NCBI GenBank assembly: GCA_947090525.1
Contig: CAMUON010000002.1
Location: 1 to 64,000 of the forward strand
Direction of reading: 5' to 3'
From: an uncultured Atopobium sp.
GTDB taxonomy: Bacteria > Actinomycetota > Coriobacteriia > Coriobacteriales > Atopobiaceae
DNA length: 64,000 bases
Shown here one piece after another: positions 17,891 through 25,922 of the stretch. Position 1 is the first letter of the stretch; each line of letters begins with the position of its first letter. The notes beneath the pieces were generated by a model. The model was not told the origin of the DNA, searched no databases, and worked only from the letters and a program-made list of their open reading frames with translations. The position numbers and the translations under genes are program-made.

Positions 17891-19600
17891 TCACGCTTCC
17901 CACACAAGTTCACCTGCTACAAAGGTCGCGCGCGCGTGAGCATGCAGTATGTCTTTGGGATCACAAGTGAGAAAATTTTCATCCCAGACGGAAAGATCCG
18001 CAAGATAATTTTCGCGCAAAGACCCCAATTCTTGCTCACGCGCTACCACCGAAGCGCTCCCTTGCGTATAAAAAGATATGGCCTGATCTGGACTTATACA
18101 CTCACTTGGCAAAAATGCCCTGTTCTGACTAGCCAAAAGCGCATTATTTCCCTGACACCTGCTTTCGAATGAGGGATTTTTCCTGGTTATCGCGCAATAC
18201 ATGACTTCACGCGAATCAGCCCACGAACACGGAGCATCTGTACCAAATGCAATATGCGTACCCAACTTGTCAAAGGTCGCAAATGGCCACATAAACGACG
18301 CGCGCGCTTCACCCAAATCTCGCGCAGGCTGATCGACATCTATCACCGCGTGCTGCGGCTGCACAGAAGCCACAATCCCTAATTTATGAAAGCGCACGGC
18401 ATCTGCATGCGTAAGATTTTCGATATGTTCAAGACTATTGCGCCCAAATTGCGGACGGCCATAGCGCGCACGCGCTTCTTCGATAATATCAAGCCCAACC
18501 TGGACCGACTTATCCCCAATCGCATGAATACGCACTGGAATATGACGAGAAAGTGCACCAAAGGCAAGCGCTTGCATATGCGCAGGATCGATGGTCGGAC
18601 GCCCACAATCACCTGCAAAATACGGATTCTCGTAAGGCTCCAAAAGCCAGGCCGTATGCGCGCTCGATACCCCATCAAAAAACTGTTTGAGACCGCACGC
18701 CTGCAGACGAGAAGAGCGGAAGCGCTTACGCATGCGCTCAATACGCGAAAAATCATCAATGAGCTGCGGAAACATATGTACTCTCATGGGCAAAGATCCT
18801 GCCTCTTCCAGCGCCTCATACGCATCCTCACGCACACAATCTGCCCCCGGTCGAGCGCTGAGCGCCATGTCGCACACGCTCGTCACGCCCTGAGAAAGCA
18901 TGCGCTCGAAATAGGATGTATAAATGCTTTGGATGTCAGAAGTTTTGATGCGCTTAAAAATTTGTGCGGCAAACATCATCGCCGCGGCTTCGCGAAAGAC
19001 GCCGGTGAGCTCGCCATTTTCGTCGCGCTCAAAGACACCGCCCGGACAGGGGTCCATGTCTTTTGTAATGCCAAGTTCTTTCATCGCACAGCTATTCATC
19101 CACAAATTGTGGCAATCACCTGCATACATAGCACAAGGCCGCGCAGGAAACACCTCATCTAAGCTTTTTCGCGTAGGCACACGGCGCGGATTCCACAGCG
19201 CATAGCGATAGCCCTGGCCAAGCACCCACGCTTCTTGCGGAAGCTTTTCCGCAAATCGAGCCAGAGCATGCGCACAATCCATCTCATCGGTTCCGCAATA
19301 GCTAAGCCCCATACGCGACGGAAAGAGAGCGGTATGAAAAACGTGCTGGTGCGCGTCGTGAAATCCGGGGTATATTGCACAATCACCAAAATCGTACAGC
19401 TGCGCGCTGGTAGATGTATATAACTCTTTTGAATCATACGGCACAACAGCATGAATGCGTCCACCTTGGATCACAAGGGCGCAAGGTGTATCAGGAGATA
19501 CTCTATCGAGATAGACGTGTTTCGAAGCGATAACGACTGGGTTTGGGGTGGGAATTGGGGTTTTGGATTGGTTTATAGCTTGATTTATAGCTTGGTTCAT
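17891..19600 (-). CDS. YtcJ-like metal-dependent amidohydrolase
   Basis: Amidohydrolase superfamily enzyme (family 3 type, like YtcJ/NfdA) hydrolysing an unidentified C-N bond, cytosolic. The 569-residue product has the DAHQH metal site near residue 83, the FFDGVSSAHTAW segment, HAIGDKSVQ, EHIENL and the catalytic FGTDAPCSW region, all in the family order; length fits (about 530-570). The ATG at 19600 is chosen because family similarity starts shortly after it, though its ribosome site is weak; a GTG at 19687 is possible. The N-terminus has a short NQAINQAINQ repeat from tandem DNA. It precedes the LacI regulator on the same strand. Substrate unknown. Confidence 0.85.
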   Translation of the reverse strand: MNQAINQAINQSKTPIPTPNPVVIASKHVYLDRVSPDTPCALVIQGGRIHAVVPYDSKELYTSTSAQLYDFGDCAIYPGFHDAHQHVFHTALFPSRMGLSYCGTDEMDCAHALARFAEKLPQEAWVLGQGYRYALWNPRRVPTRKSLDEVFPARPCAMYAGDCHNLWMNSCAMKELGITKDMDPCPGGVFERDENGELTGVFREAAAMMFAAQIFKRIKTSDIQSIYTSYFERMLSQGVTSVCDMALSARPGADCVREDAYEALEEAGSLPMRVHMFPQLIDDFSRIERMRKRFRSSRLQACGLKQFFDGVSSAHTAWLLEPYENPYFAGDCGRPTIDPAHMQALAFGALSRHIPVRIHAIGDKSVQVGLDIIEEARARYGRPQFGRNSLEHIENLTHADAVRFHKLGIVASVQPQHAVIDVDQPARDLGEARASFMWPFATFDKLGTHIAFGTDAPCSWADSREVMYCAITRKNPSFESRCQGNNALLASQNRAFLPSECISPDQAISFYTQGSASVVAREQELGSLRENYLADLSVWDENFLTCDPKDILHAHARATFVAGELVWEA

Positions 19601-20030
19601 GGCTTTCTTCACTTTCTGAGTATGCTCCGATCGAGCGCGGCGGGTAGCGCAGGCGCAGTCGCAGACTTTGCGCGCGGGCGATATCACCTACACCATGTTC
19701 GCGCTATCTCATTCTACGGCCTCGCATAGCAAATCTGAGCAGAAGCCGATACGTTGTTGAAATCGATAGGTGAACGGTAGTTTGAGGGCGCATACGCACG
19801 ATCTCCTCATTTTCCCCAAACATAGCAGCATCGTATAGCCGATGGGAGTAATATACGTGTTTTTGTATATTTCTCAGCAGCATAGGGCTTATGTTGTATG
19901 CGCGGGAAGGCCTGCTCGGCTATCATTTTGATCGTATATTTCTAATGCTTTATGCTTATTTCTAATATATTGATACCTGTGTTACAAAGTTTTTACTTGA
20001 TTTTGAAACTGACAAGCGTACACTAGGGGC
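19601..20030. promoter_or_regulatory. Divergent spacer with riboswitch promoter
   Basis: A 430-base spacer without genes. A good promoter for the riboswitch is TTGATT (19997-20002), a 16-base gap, and TACACT (20019-20024), placing the transcript start near 20031, exactly where the riboswitch begins. The segment 19840-20000 is AT-rich. Confidence 0.6.
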
Positions 20031-20190
20031 TGTAAGGTAGAGGCGCGATCGATAAAGAGTAACTCTTGGAGCGGTAGTGTTGAAGAGAGCGAAAGGGATT
20101 GATCGCCGAAAGAGCAAGAGCGGCGGCTCTGGTTCTTGGGTGCAGGTATAAGATATCTGCAACTGTCACATGTGTGGAGCGCTATCGACA
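20031..20190 (+). promoter_or_regulatory. Lysine riboswitch (L box)
   Basis: The conserved L-box elements occur in order: GGTAGAGGCGCGA (20036-20048), AAGAGTA, GCGAAAGGG, CGCCGAA, a GTGCA-containing stem, CTGTCA and GTGGAGCGCTATC. The closing P1 helix pairs GGTAG (20036-20040) with CTATC (20182-20186), extended by TGT/ACA. It binds lysine in related RNAs and turns the downstream gene off. It predicts that the following ABC transporter moves lysine. Confidence 0.93.
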
Positions 20191-20247
20191 TTACATCGAC
20201 TACGCAAGAGTCGCTCGGAAAGCTTCATATTTCCTGGTGTAGCGCAT

Positions 20248-20286
20248 GCCCCTTTGCCTTACGACAAGGTAGAGGGGCTTATTTGT
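20248..20286 (+). terminator. Riboswitch expression-platform hairpin
   Basis: GCCCCT (20248-20253) pairs with AGGGGC (20273-20278) and the inner TGCCTT with AAGGTA, followed by TTATTT. It sits just before the ribosome site, so it fits lysine-dependent termination; the T-run is imperfect. Confidence 0.7.
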
Positions 20287-20311
20287 CCCACCAGTGGAAG
20301 GTGAGAAGCAC

Positions 20312-21919
20312 ATGAAACGGACCATTGAACGCATGTTCTCCTATCTCATAGCGCTCGGTATAGTATGTGCGTGCGTAGGCATGACCGGCATGACAAGAGC
20401 GTATGCAGATTCGCGTATACCGCAAGATATTTCGGAGTCGGAGCTCTCTGAGCCCGGCGTATTGAAAGTAGGCATGGAAGCAAATTATGCACCGTACAAC
20501 TGGTCGCAAACAAACGACGACAACGGCGCAATCCCCATTTCCAACTCACAGGGTGAGTACGCCAACGGCTACGATGTCTATGTCGCAAAGATGTTGGCGG
20601 AAAAATTGGGCGTCAAGTGTGAAATCGTCAAAATGGAGTGGGACGGACTTTCGGTCGCCCTACAATCGGGCAAAATCGATGCCATTATCGCAGGTATGAC
20701 CCCAACACCTGAGCGCCGCCAAGAGATTGACTTCACCGATCCCTACTACTTCACCGATATGGTTCTCGTCGTGCAAAAGAAGAGCCCTCTTGCCAAAGCC
20801 ACATCACTTGCAGATTTTAAGGGTGCGCGCGTTACCGGCCAGCTCAACACCATACACTACAAGCTCATCGACCAAATTCCTGATGTCGATAAGCAAGTAG
20901 CAATGAGCGACTTCCCTACCATGATTTCTTCTTTGATCTCGGGAAAAATCGACTCCTATGTCTCTGAACGCCCAGGCGCCATGGCTGCGGTAGCTGCGAA
21001 TTCTGATCTTACCTTCGTAAGCTTCAAGGACGGACAAGGCTTTGATACCAACGGCGTCGAGACAGCATCCGCCGTAGGCCTTCGCAAAGGTTCCAAACTC
21101 GCTCCCTACATCAACGAAGTGCTCAAAGACTTTACCAAAGAGAAGCAAGCAAAAGTCATGAAAGACATGGTCGATCTCAACCAGCGCGAGCAGCACCCAG
21201 GATTTATCGACCAAGTGGCAAGCATCTGGAAGAACTATCACAAACAATTTTTGCTCGGTACAGTATTCACAGTAATTATCTCGTTTATCTCGACATTTAT
21301 CGGATTTTTGATTGGTCTTCTCATCGCGATCTATCAAACAATCACGATCAGTGCACACGCCCGCGTCCTTCGCTTCTTCTACCGCGTGTTTGACTGGGTC
21401 ATCCGCATCTACGTCGCGATCTTCCGCGGAACGCCTATGATGGTTCAGGCAATGCTTATTTTCTACGGATCAAAGCTGATCTTTGACTTAGATCTCTCGC
21501 CTCTGACCTCGGCATTCTTGATCGTTTCTATCAATTCGGGCGCGTATCTTTCGGAAACTGTACGAGGCGGTATCCTCGGCGTCGACAAAGGCCAGCTCGA
21601 AGGTGCGCAGGCAATTGGACTGAGCCACTGGGATACTATGGTCAGGATCATTCTTCCACAAGCCGTTATCAGCATCTTGCCGAGTGTTGGAAATGAGCTC
21701 AACATGAACATCAAGGATACCTCAGTACTTAATGTGATCGCTGTATCCGAGCTCTTCTTTGTTGCAAAGTCCATAGCAGGTACGACTTATCTTACGTTCC
21801 AAACCTATCTGATCGTCAGCGTGATTTACTTCATACTTACGTTTATCGCTGGTATTGGTATCAATATGATTGAGAAATACCTGGTAAACCCCATGACCAC
21901 AAGCGCGGATGAAGCATAA
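20312..21919 (+). CDS. Lysine ABC transporter, fused substrate-binding protein and permease
   Basis: Amino-acid uptake. The 535-residue protein has a signal sequence or anchor (about 1-33), a family 3 extracellular binding domain (about 50-285; LKVGMEANYAPYNW, DAIIAGMTPTPERR) and a permease domain (about 305-525) with five or so membrane helices and the EAA loop GAQAIGLSHWDTMVRIILP that contacts the ATPase. Binding protein and permease are more often separate; the fusion fixes one receptor per permease. The ATG at 20312 has AAGGTGAG upstream; a GTG at 20294 is rejected. The upstream lysine riboswitch points to lysine as substrate. The ATPase gene follows 70 bases later. The last 11 bases around the stop are repeated downstream. 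Confidence 0.94.
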   Translation: MKRTIERMFSYLIALGIVCACVGMTGMTRAYADSRIPQDISESELSEPGVLKVGMEANYAPYNWSQTNDDNGAIPISNSQGEYANGYDVYVAKMLAEKLGVKCEIVKMEWDGLSVALQSGKIDAIIAGMTPTPERRQEIDFTDPYYFTDMVLVVQKKSPLAKATSLADFKGARVTGQLNTIHYKLIDQIPDVDKQVAMSDFPTMISSLISGKIDSYVSERPGAMAAVAANSDLTFVSFKDGQGFDTNGVETASAVGLRKGSKLAPYINEVLKDFTKEKQAKVMKDMVDLNQREQHPGFIDQVASIWKNYHKQFLLGTVFTVIISFISTFIGFLIGLLIAIYQTITISAHARVLRFFYRVFDWVIRIYVAIFRGTPMMVQAMLIFYGSKLIFDLDLSPLTSAFLIVSINSGAYLSETVRGGILGVDKGQLEGAQAIGLSHWDTMVRIILPQAVISILPSVGNELNMNIKDTSVLNVIAVSELFFVAKSIAGTTYLTFQTYLIVSVIYFILTFIAGIGINMIEKYLVNPMTTSADEA

Positions 21920-21935
21920 GCGGCAAGCATAAGCG
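21912..21935 (+). repeat. 11-base direct repeat over a stop codon
   Basis: AAGCATAAGCG at 21912-21922 includes the TAA stop of the transporter gene and is repeated exactly at 21925-21935. Confidence 0.85.
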
Positions 21936-21989
21936 ACTACATTTCCCGCATACTGACAACGCAAGGACAACGTACAACAAAGGATGATC

Positions 21990-22799
21990 ATGAATACACA
22001 CGAAACGAGTTCAATGAATGAAACACAGGCAGTACCAGCAGAGGCGCCGGCAGAAGCAAGTTCTGCAATCCTCGACGTTCACCATTTGAAAAAACAGTTC
22101 GGCGAGCATGTCGTGCTTAAGGACATCAATTTTGAACTGCAGAAAGGCGAAGTTGTAAGCATACTGGGAAGTTCAGGATCGGGTAAATCGACCTTCTTGC
22201 GCTGCCTCAACCTGCTCGAAAAACCAACAAGCGGACAAATCAGCTACCACGGAACAGACATTTTATCGGGCGATTTCAACGCCTATGCCTATCGTGCGAA
22301 GGTGGGTATGGTGTTTCAACAGTTCAATTTGTTCGCCAATCTCTCCGTGCTGGAAAATTGTGTTATTGGACAAGAGCGCGTGCTCAAGCGCAAGCGCAAA
22401 GATGCCATTGAACGCGCGAAACACGAGCTTGACCAGGTAGGATTGAGCGATTTTCTCAAAGCAAAACCCGTTATGCTCTCCGGCGGACAAAAACAGCGTG
22501 TAGCCATTGCGCGCGCCCTTGCTATGGACCCGGAAGTGTTGCTCTTTGATGAACCTACGAGCGCGCTTGATCCGGAAATGGTTGAAGGCGTGTTGCAGGC
22601 GATGACGAGTCTTGCAACAAAGGGTCTGACCATGATGGTTGTGACGCACGAGATCGAATTTGCACACGACGTCTCAACGCGCGTATGTTACATGAATGAA
22701 GGCGTGATCCTTGAGGAAGGAACGCCGGAAGAGGTGCTTGATCACCCACGTAACGAGCGCACGAAGGAATTCTTGTCGCGCTATCACAAAAACATATAG
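21990..22799 (+). CDS. Amino-acid (lysine) ABC transporter ATP-binding protein
   Basis: Energises the lysine transporter at the inner face of the membrane. The 269-residue product of the HisP/GlnQ type has Walker A GSSGSGKST (60-68), the signature LSGGQKQRVAIARAL, Walker B VLLFDEPTSALD and a switch His in VVTHE. The first 25 residues are an Ala/Glu/Thr-rich tail absent from typical members (about 240). ATG at 21990 has AAAGGA 5 bases upstream; ATG at 21984 is too close to it. It is co-transcribed with the fused binding-protein/permease gene under the lysine riboswitch. Confidence 0.96.
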   Translation: MNTHETSSMNETQAVPAEAPAEASSAILDVHHLKKQFGEHVVLKDINFELQKGEVVSILGSSGSGKSTFLRCLNLLEKPTSGQISYHGTDILSGDFNAYAYRAKVGMVFQQFNLFANLSVLENCVIGQERVLKRKRKDAIERAKHELDQVGLSDFLKAKPVMLSGGQKQRVAIARALAMDPEVLLFDEPTSALDPEMVEGVLQAMTSLATKGLTMMVVTHEIEFAHDVSTRVCYMNEGVILEEGTPEEVLDHPRNERTKEFLSRYHKNI

Positions 22800-22861
22800 C
22801 GATTTGTGCGCGCGCGGAAGGTGAAAAGCCTGGTTGTTTAAAATCTCTTACGCTCACTGCC

Positions 22862-22911
22862 GGATGTTTTGTGGATAGACCGAAGACATAACGGTCTACC
22901 ACAAAACATCC
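22862..22911. repeat. Long imperfect-free inverted repeat (20 base pairs, one bulge)
   Basis: GGATGTTTTGTGG (22862-22874), a bulged A, TAGACCG (22876-22882), a 9-base loop, then the exact complements CGGTCTA (22892-22898) and CCACAAAACATCC (22899-22911). No T-run follows on either strand, so it is not an ordinary terminator. Confidence 0.85.
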
Positions 22912-23117
22912 TCCTCGTTCGCGTGGAAATTCTATCAGCGGTTTCAGCTGACGCGCACGGAGCAAATCTAGCGTGGGGAAACGGGTTTATGCAGGATAAG
23001 GCTTACGCGAGCGCAGATGACTTTTTAGGAAAACCCCGGTAGCGAGTGCAAAAGCGTTACGAGCAGAGCTCGCACGAGAGTACCGTTTAGTAGCTTTTCA
23101 GCGCGCGGACGGACAAA

Positions 23118-23147
23118 AAAACCTCAAGGCGTAAACCTTGAGGTTTT
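23118..23147 (-). terminator. Terminator of the initiator tRNA gene
   Basis: AAAACCTCAAGG (23118-23129) pairs with CCTTGAGGTTTT (23136-23147); read on the minus strand the stem ends in a T-run, directly downstream of the tRNA. Confidence 0.9.
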
Positions 23148-23155
23148 GAATTCAA

Positions 23156-23232
23156 TGGTCGCGGGGGCTGGATTTGAACCAACGACCTCCGGGTTATGAG
23201 CCCGGCGAGCTACCATGCTGCTCCACCCCGCA
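23156..23232 (-). tRNA. Initiator tRNA-fMet (CAU)
   Basis: A 77-base cloverleaf with encoded CCA. The anticodon loop reads CTCATAA on a CCGGG/CCCGG stem, giving the three consecutive G-C pairs of initiators; A11-U24 is also initiator-like. The T loop is TTCAAAT. The 1-72 position is U-G rather than the common C-A mismatch. It is followed by a strong terminator. Confidence 0.93.
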
Positions 23233-23373
23233 CTAGGTGCTGCTGTATGAATGTTTCACACTAGCGCGCAAGAATTAACTATATCACGCAATAGAGCCAA
23301 GTCAACAGATTGCGCATACGAAAACTCGCGCATCACAAAATAGCTACATCAAGCGCGCGTGAGAACGCAACTA

Positions 23374-24654
23374 CTACTCAAGCGTCTCTTCCCAGCTTGG
23401 ATTCACCGCAATACCTGTGATTGTAACATCTCCCTTTCGATAGGGTGTCATACTCTTAACCTCGAACAACTCCTCGTATGCACCCGTCGCGAATACATAG
23501 CGAGAAAGCGCACACGGCCCATTGTCATCATCTGCAATATCAAGCGCATATGCCGCGCGCTTCGTCACATCAAAACGAAATGCGCCTGCGCCCGCCGCGC
23601 GCGGACTAAAGCTATAAAGCTTTTGCGCGAGGCCTGTAGTCATATCTACCGAAAATAGCTTGCCGCTTCTGGTTACAAAACGATAAGTTGTACCATCAGC
23701 CGCGCCTTTTTGGCCATCTACCTCATCTGCATTTATATCTACAGCTTGTCCTAAGCTATCCACAAGATCGAGGGTGCTCCTTGTATGCGCTGCTAAATCC
23801 CATTTCTCAAACACCGCACGACCGGCTTTTGAGTCTTTTTTGTTGTCAACAGAAGCGTCTGGATTGTCCTCAGCATAACTCAAAAGATAGATGCTTGTGC
23901 CTACGCGCACAAATTCCTTTGCTGCATGAGTTATGCCCTCATCGTGGGGATAACTTTCGAGAATGCGAGCGCCTGCTTCTGAATTTTCGGACCACAGCTC
24001 GACAAGCACATCAAAATTATCAACAGCAGCAGCTTCTTCTGCAGAACAAGCACTCTGTTTCTGATATACAGCTCTCGCTTCATCGAGAAGGTGGGAAGCA
24101 TACCTCGTTTGTGTGACCGCATAGAGCACGTTTTCGCACACGCCGACATTCATATAACTATCGTCGCAGCTTACGCTTTCGGTATTATGCGCATCGCTCA
24201 CAAGCAGAGAGCGTTTATTCCCTTGAGCGTCTTTCGCGCCTGCATAAAAGACGAGAAACCTCTCGCCGTTATCAAGCAGGTAGCGCGCACGCTCACCTTG
24301 TGGCGTACAATCTCTCGATAGAGCTGTTGTTTCGTAATCGGTGGTGACAAATTCAGAGTGAGTGCCGCCGAAGAATAAACCAGTTTTCGACCAGATAGGA
24401 GCGCTCGCGCTCAGCCTACCCGATTCAAAAGCGCGCGTCTTCCCCGACGCATCTGCAAGCACCATATATCCGAGGTCAGGCGTAAAATCTATCCAACTAC
24501 GTCCTGTTTTGCTAAGCTGAATCGCGAGCGCCTGATCTTTGCTCGAAAAATCATGGGCTGAGAGCGTATTCGCCGGTTTAAGCAAAAAACATGCAGCTAC
24601 AACTCCACAAACGACAACAGCTGCCACGGACACCAACAAAGGAAAACGTTTCAT
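23374..24654 (-). CDS. Putative lipoprotein, beta-propeller-like, function unknown
   Basis: A 426-residue exported protein. The N-terminus has two basic residues, a hydrophobic stretch and a possible lipobox VAAC (Cys22), so it is either a lipoprotein or held by an uncleaved anchor. The remainder is rich in short beta-strand-like segments ending in Gly/Asp turns (for example WIDFTPDLGYMVLADASGKTR, YRFVTRSGKLFSVDMTTG), the look of a degenerate beta-propeller, but no named family is recognised. The ATG at 24654 has GAGGAGG 6 bases upstream. A nine-base C tract (G on the coding strand) lies 51-59 bases before the start. Stands alone beside the initiator tRNA. Confidence 0.75.
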   Translation of the reverse strand: MKRFPLLVSVAAVVVCGVVAACFLLKPANTLSAHDFSSKDQALAIQLSKTGRSWIDFTPDLGYMVLADASGKTRAFESGRLSASAPIWSKTGLFFGGTHSEFVTTDYETTALSRDCTPQGERARYLLDNGERFLVFYAGAKDAQGNKRSLLVSDAHNTESVSCDDSYMNVGVCENVLYAVTQTRYASHLLDEARAVYQKQSACSAEEAAAVDNFDVLVELWSENSEAGARILESYPHDEGITHAAKEFVRVGTSIYLLSYAEDNPDASVDNKKDSKAGRAVFEKWDLAAHTRSTLDLVDSLGQAVDINADEVDGQKGAADGTTYRFVTRSGKLFSVDMTTGLAQKLYSFSPRAAGAGAFRFDVTKRAAYALDIADDDNGPCALSRYVFATGAYEELFEVKSMTPYRKGDVTITGIAVNPSWEETLE

Positions 24655-25025
24655 TGCATACCTCCTCATCCGAAGGGAGTACGTAGTGCGTATCCGCGAT
24701 CGAACCCCCCCCCAGCGTCGATGCGTCGCTGAAAACACAGCTAAAAAAACAACTGCTCGCGTGGGGTTTTGTTCTTATTGCAACTATAACATGAAGCTTC
24801 TCTATTGACTATTACCATTTCTTTAAGTTTGTGAGCGGGCCATCGAGCGTTATGTCAAAATTGTTTGAAGGTTTCGATATGGCGAAATTTATAAACCGAA
24901 ACGTATATAAGCCGTATACTTAGAGTTCACTTGTTTCAGCGTTTAATTTTGATCGCTTCGATAGCGTGGAAAGAAACCAGCGCGATCGCAGAAGAGCTAA
25001 ACACAGCACAAAGGAGTTTTACTAC
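24655..25025. promoter_or_regulatory. Divergent spacer with poly-C tract
   Basis: No gene in 371 bases. It holds a 9-C tract (24705-24713), an inverted repeat TTTCG (24872-24876) / CGAAA (24883-24887), and an AT-rich stretch with TATACT near 24915 that may be the promoter of the plus-strand hydrolase. Confidence 0.45.
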
Positions 25026-25787
25026 ATGAGCGAGTCCAAATTAGCTACATCAACTCACACATCAATACTGCCCGTTATCGGTCTTACGACTCGCTATCTT
25101 GATACAACTGACGAATGCGCAGCTCTAGGGGTCTATATCCGCGCGGTCGAAGCTGCGGGCGCAATTCCTATGCTTTTGCCTGCAAGCGCAAACGATGAGA
25201 TCAGTGCCGCCTACCTCGACCACATAGATGGCCTTTTGATCACGGGCGGAGACGATTGCGACCCTGCGCTCTACCACGAAGAGCGTCGCCCCGAAACTCA
25301 AATGCCTCCAAAGCTCCTTGATCAATACGAAACCGTTCTTATACGGGAAGCCCTCAAGAGGGATCTTCCGCTCTTTGGGGTGTGCCGTGGGATACAAATT
25401 CTGAACGTCGTCTGCGGTGGTACGCTCTACCAGGACATTAAGGCACAAGTCCCCCACACGCACAATCATGTCATGCGTCCCCCCTACTGCGACGAGGCGC
25501 ATAAAGTTCAAATTCTTGAGGGCACTCCGCTCTATGAACTTATGCATGATGAACTTGCAAAGACACGTGCGCAGCTCGGGGTAAATAGCCGTCACCACCA
25601 GGCAATCAAGGATCTCGCAAAGGGATTTGAAGTTATGGCACTTTCAGACGATGGCCTCATCGAAGCGATGTATCTTCCTGAGAAGCGCTTTGTATGGGGA
25701 GTGCAGTGGCATCCCGAACTCATGTGCTTTAAGCACCCAGCTCATATGCAGCTTATTCAGCATTTTGTAGATGCGTGCAAGCGCTAA
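25026..25787 (+). CDS. Class I glutamine amidotransferase-like (PuuD / peptidase C26) hydrolase
   Basis: Probably hydrolyses a gamma-glutamyl bond, as PuuD does on gamma-glutamyl-GABA. The 253-residue product matches family length (E. coli PuuD 254) and has ITGGDDCDP (about 72-80), the nucleophile elbow FGVCRGIQ (Cys120), NSRHHQAI and the WHPE pair (His229, Glu231). The ATG at 25026 has AAGGAG 9 bases upstream; a longer reading frame has none. It is not next to putrescine genes, so the true substrate is open. Confidence 0.9.
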   Translation: MSESKLATSTHTSILPVIGLTTRYLDTTDECAALGVYIRAVEAAGAIPMLLPASANDEISAAYLDHIDGLLITGGDDCDPALYHEERRPETQMPPKLLDQYETVLIREALKRDLPLFGVCRGIQILNVVCGGTLYQDIKAQVPHTHNHVMRPPYCDEAHKVQILEGTPLYELMHDELAKTRAQLGVNSRHHQAIKDLAKGFEVMALSDDGLIEAMYLPEKRFVWGVQWHPELMCFKHPAHMQLIQHFVDACKR

Positions 25788-25922
25788 GAGAAACTTTAAC
25801 GTATACGCCGCTAAGAAAGTCCTTACCGTACTAGCGCTATAGAGCACATTAGCCTACACACCACCATACGCGCATGAGAAAAGCGCCTATGGCGGTGAAA
25901 GCGACTGATGAAAACGCAGCTA

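Larger units (their letters stand above)
22800..23155. other. Intergenic region with long inverted repeat
   Basis: No gene is evident in 356 bases. The main feature is the inverted repeat 22862-22911. A weaker GCGAG / CTCGC pairing lies near 23042-23072. The tRNA terminator is at 23118-23147. Confidence 0.5.

Noticed and set aside
17626..17970. Reading frames across the repeat-rich spacer upstream of the LacI gene
   Set aside because: They arise from repeats and overlap the amidohydrolase; no ribosome sites.
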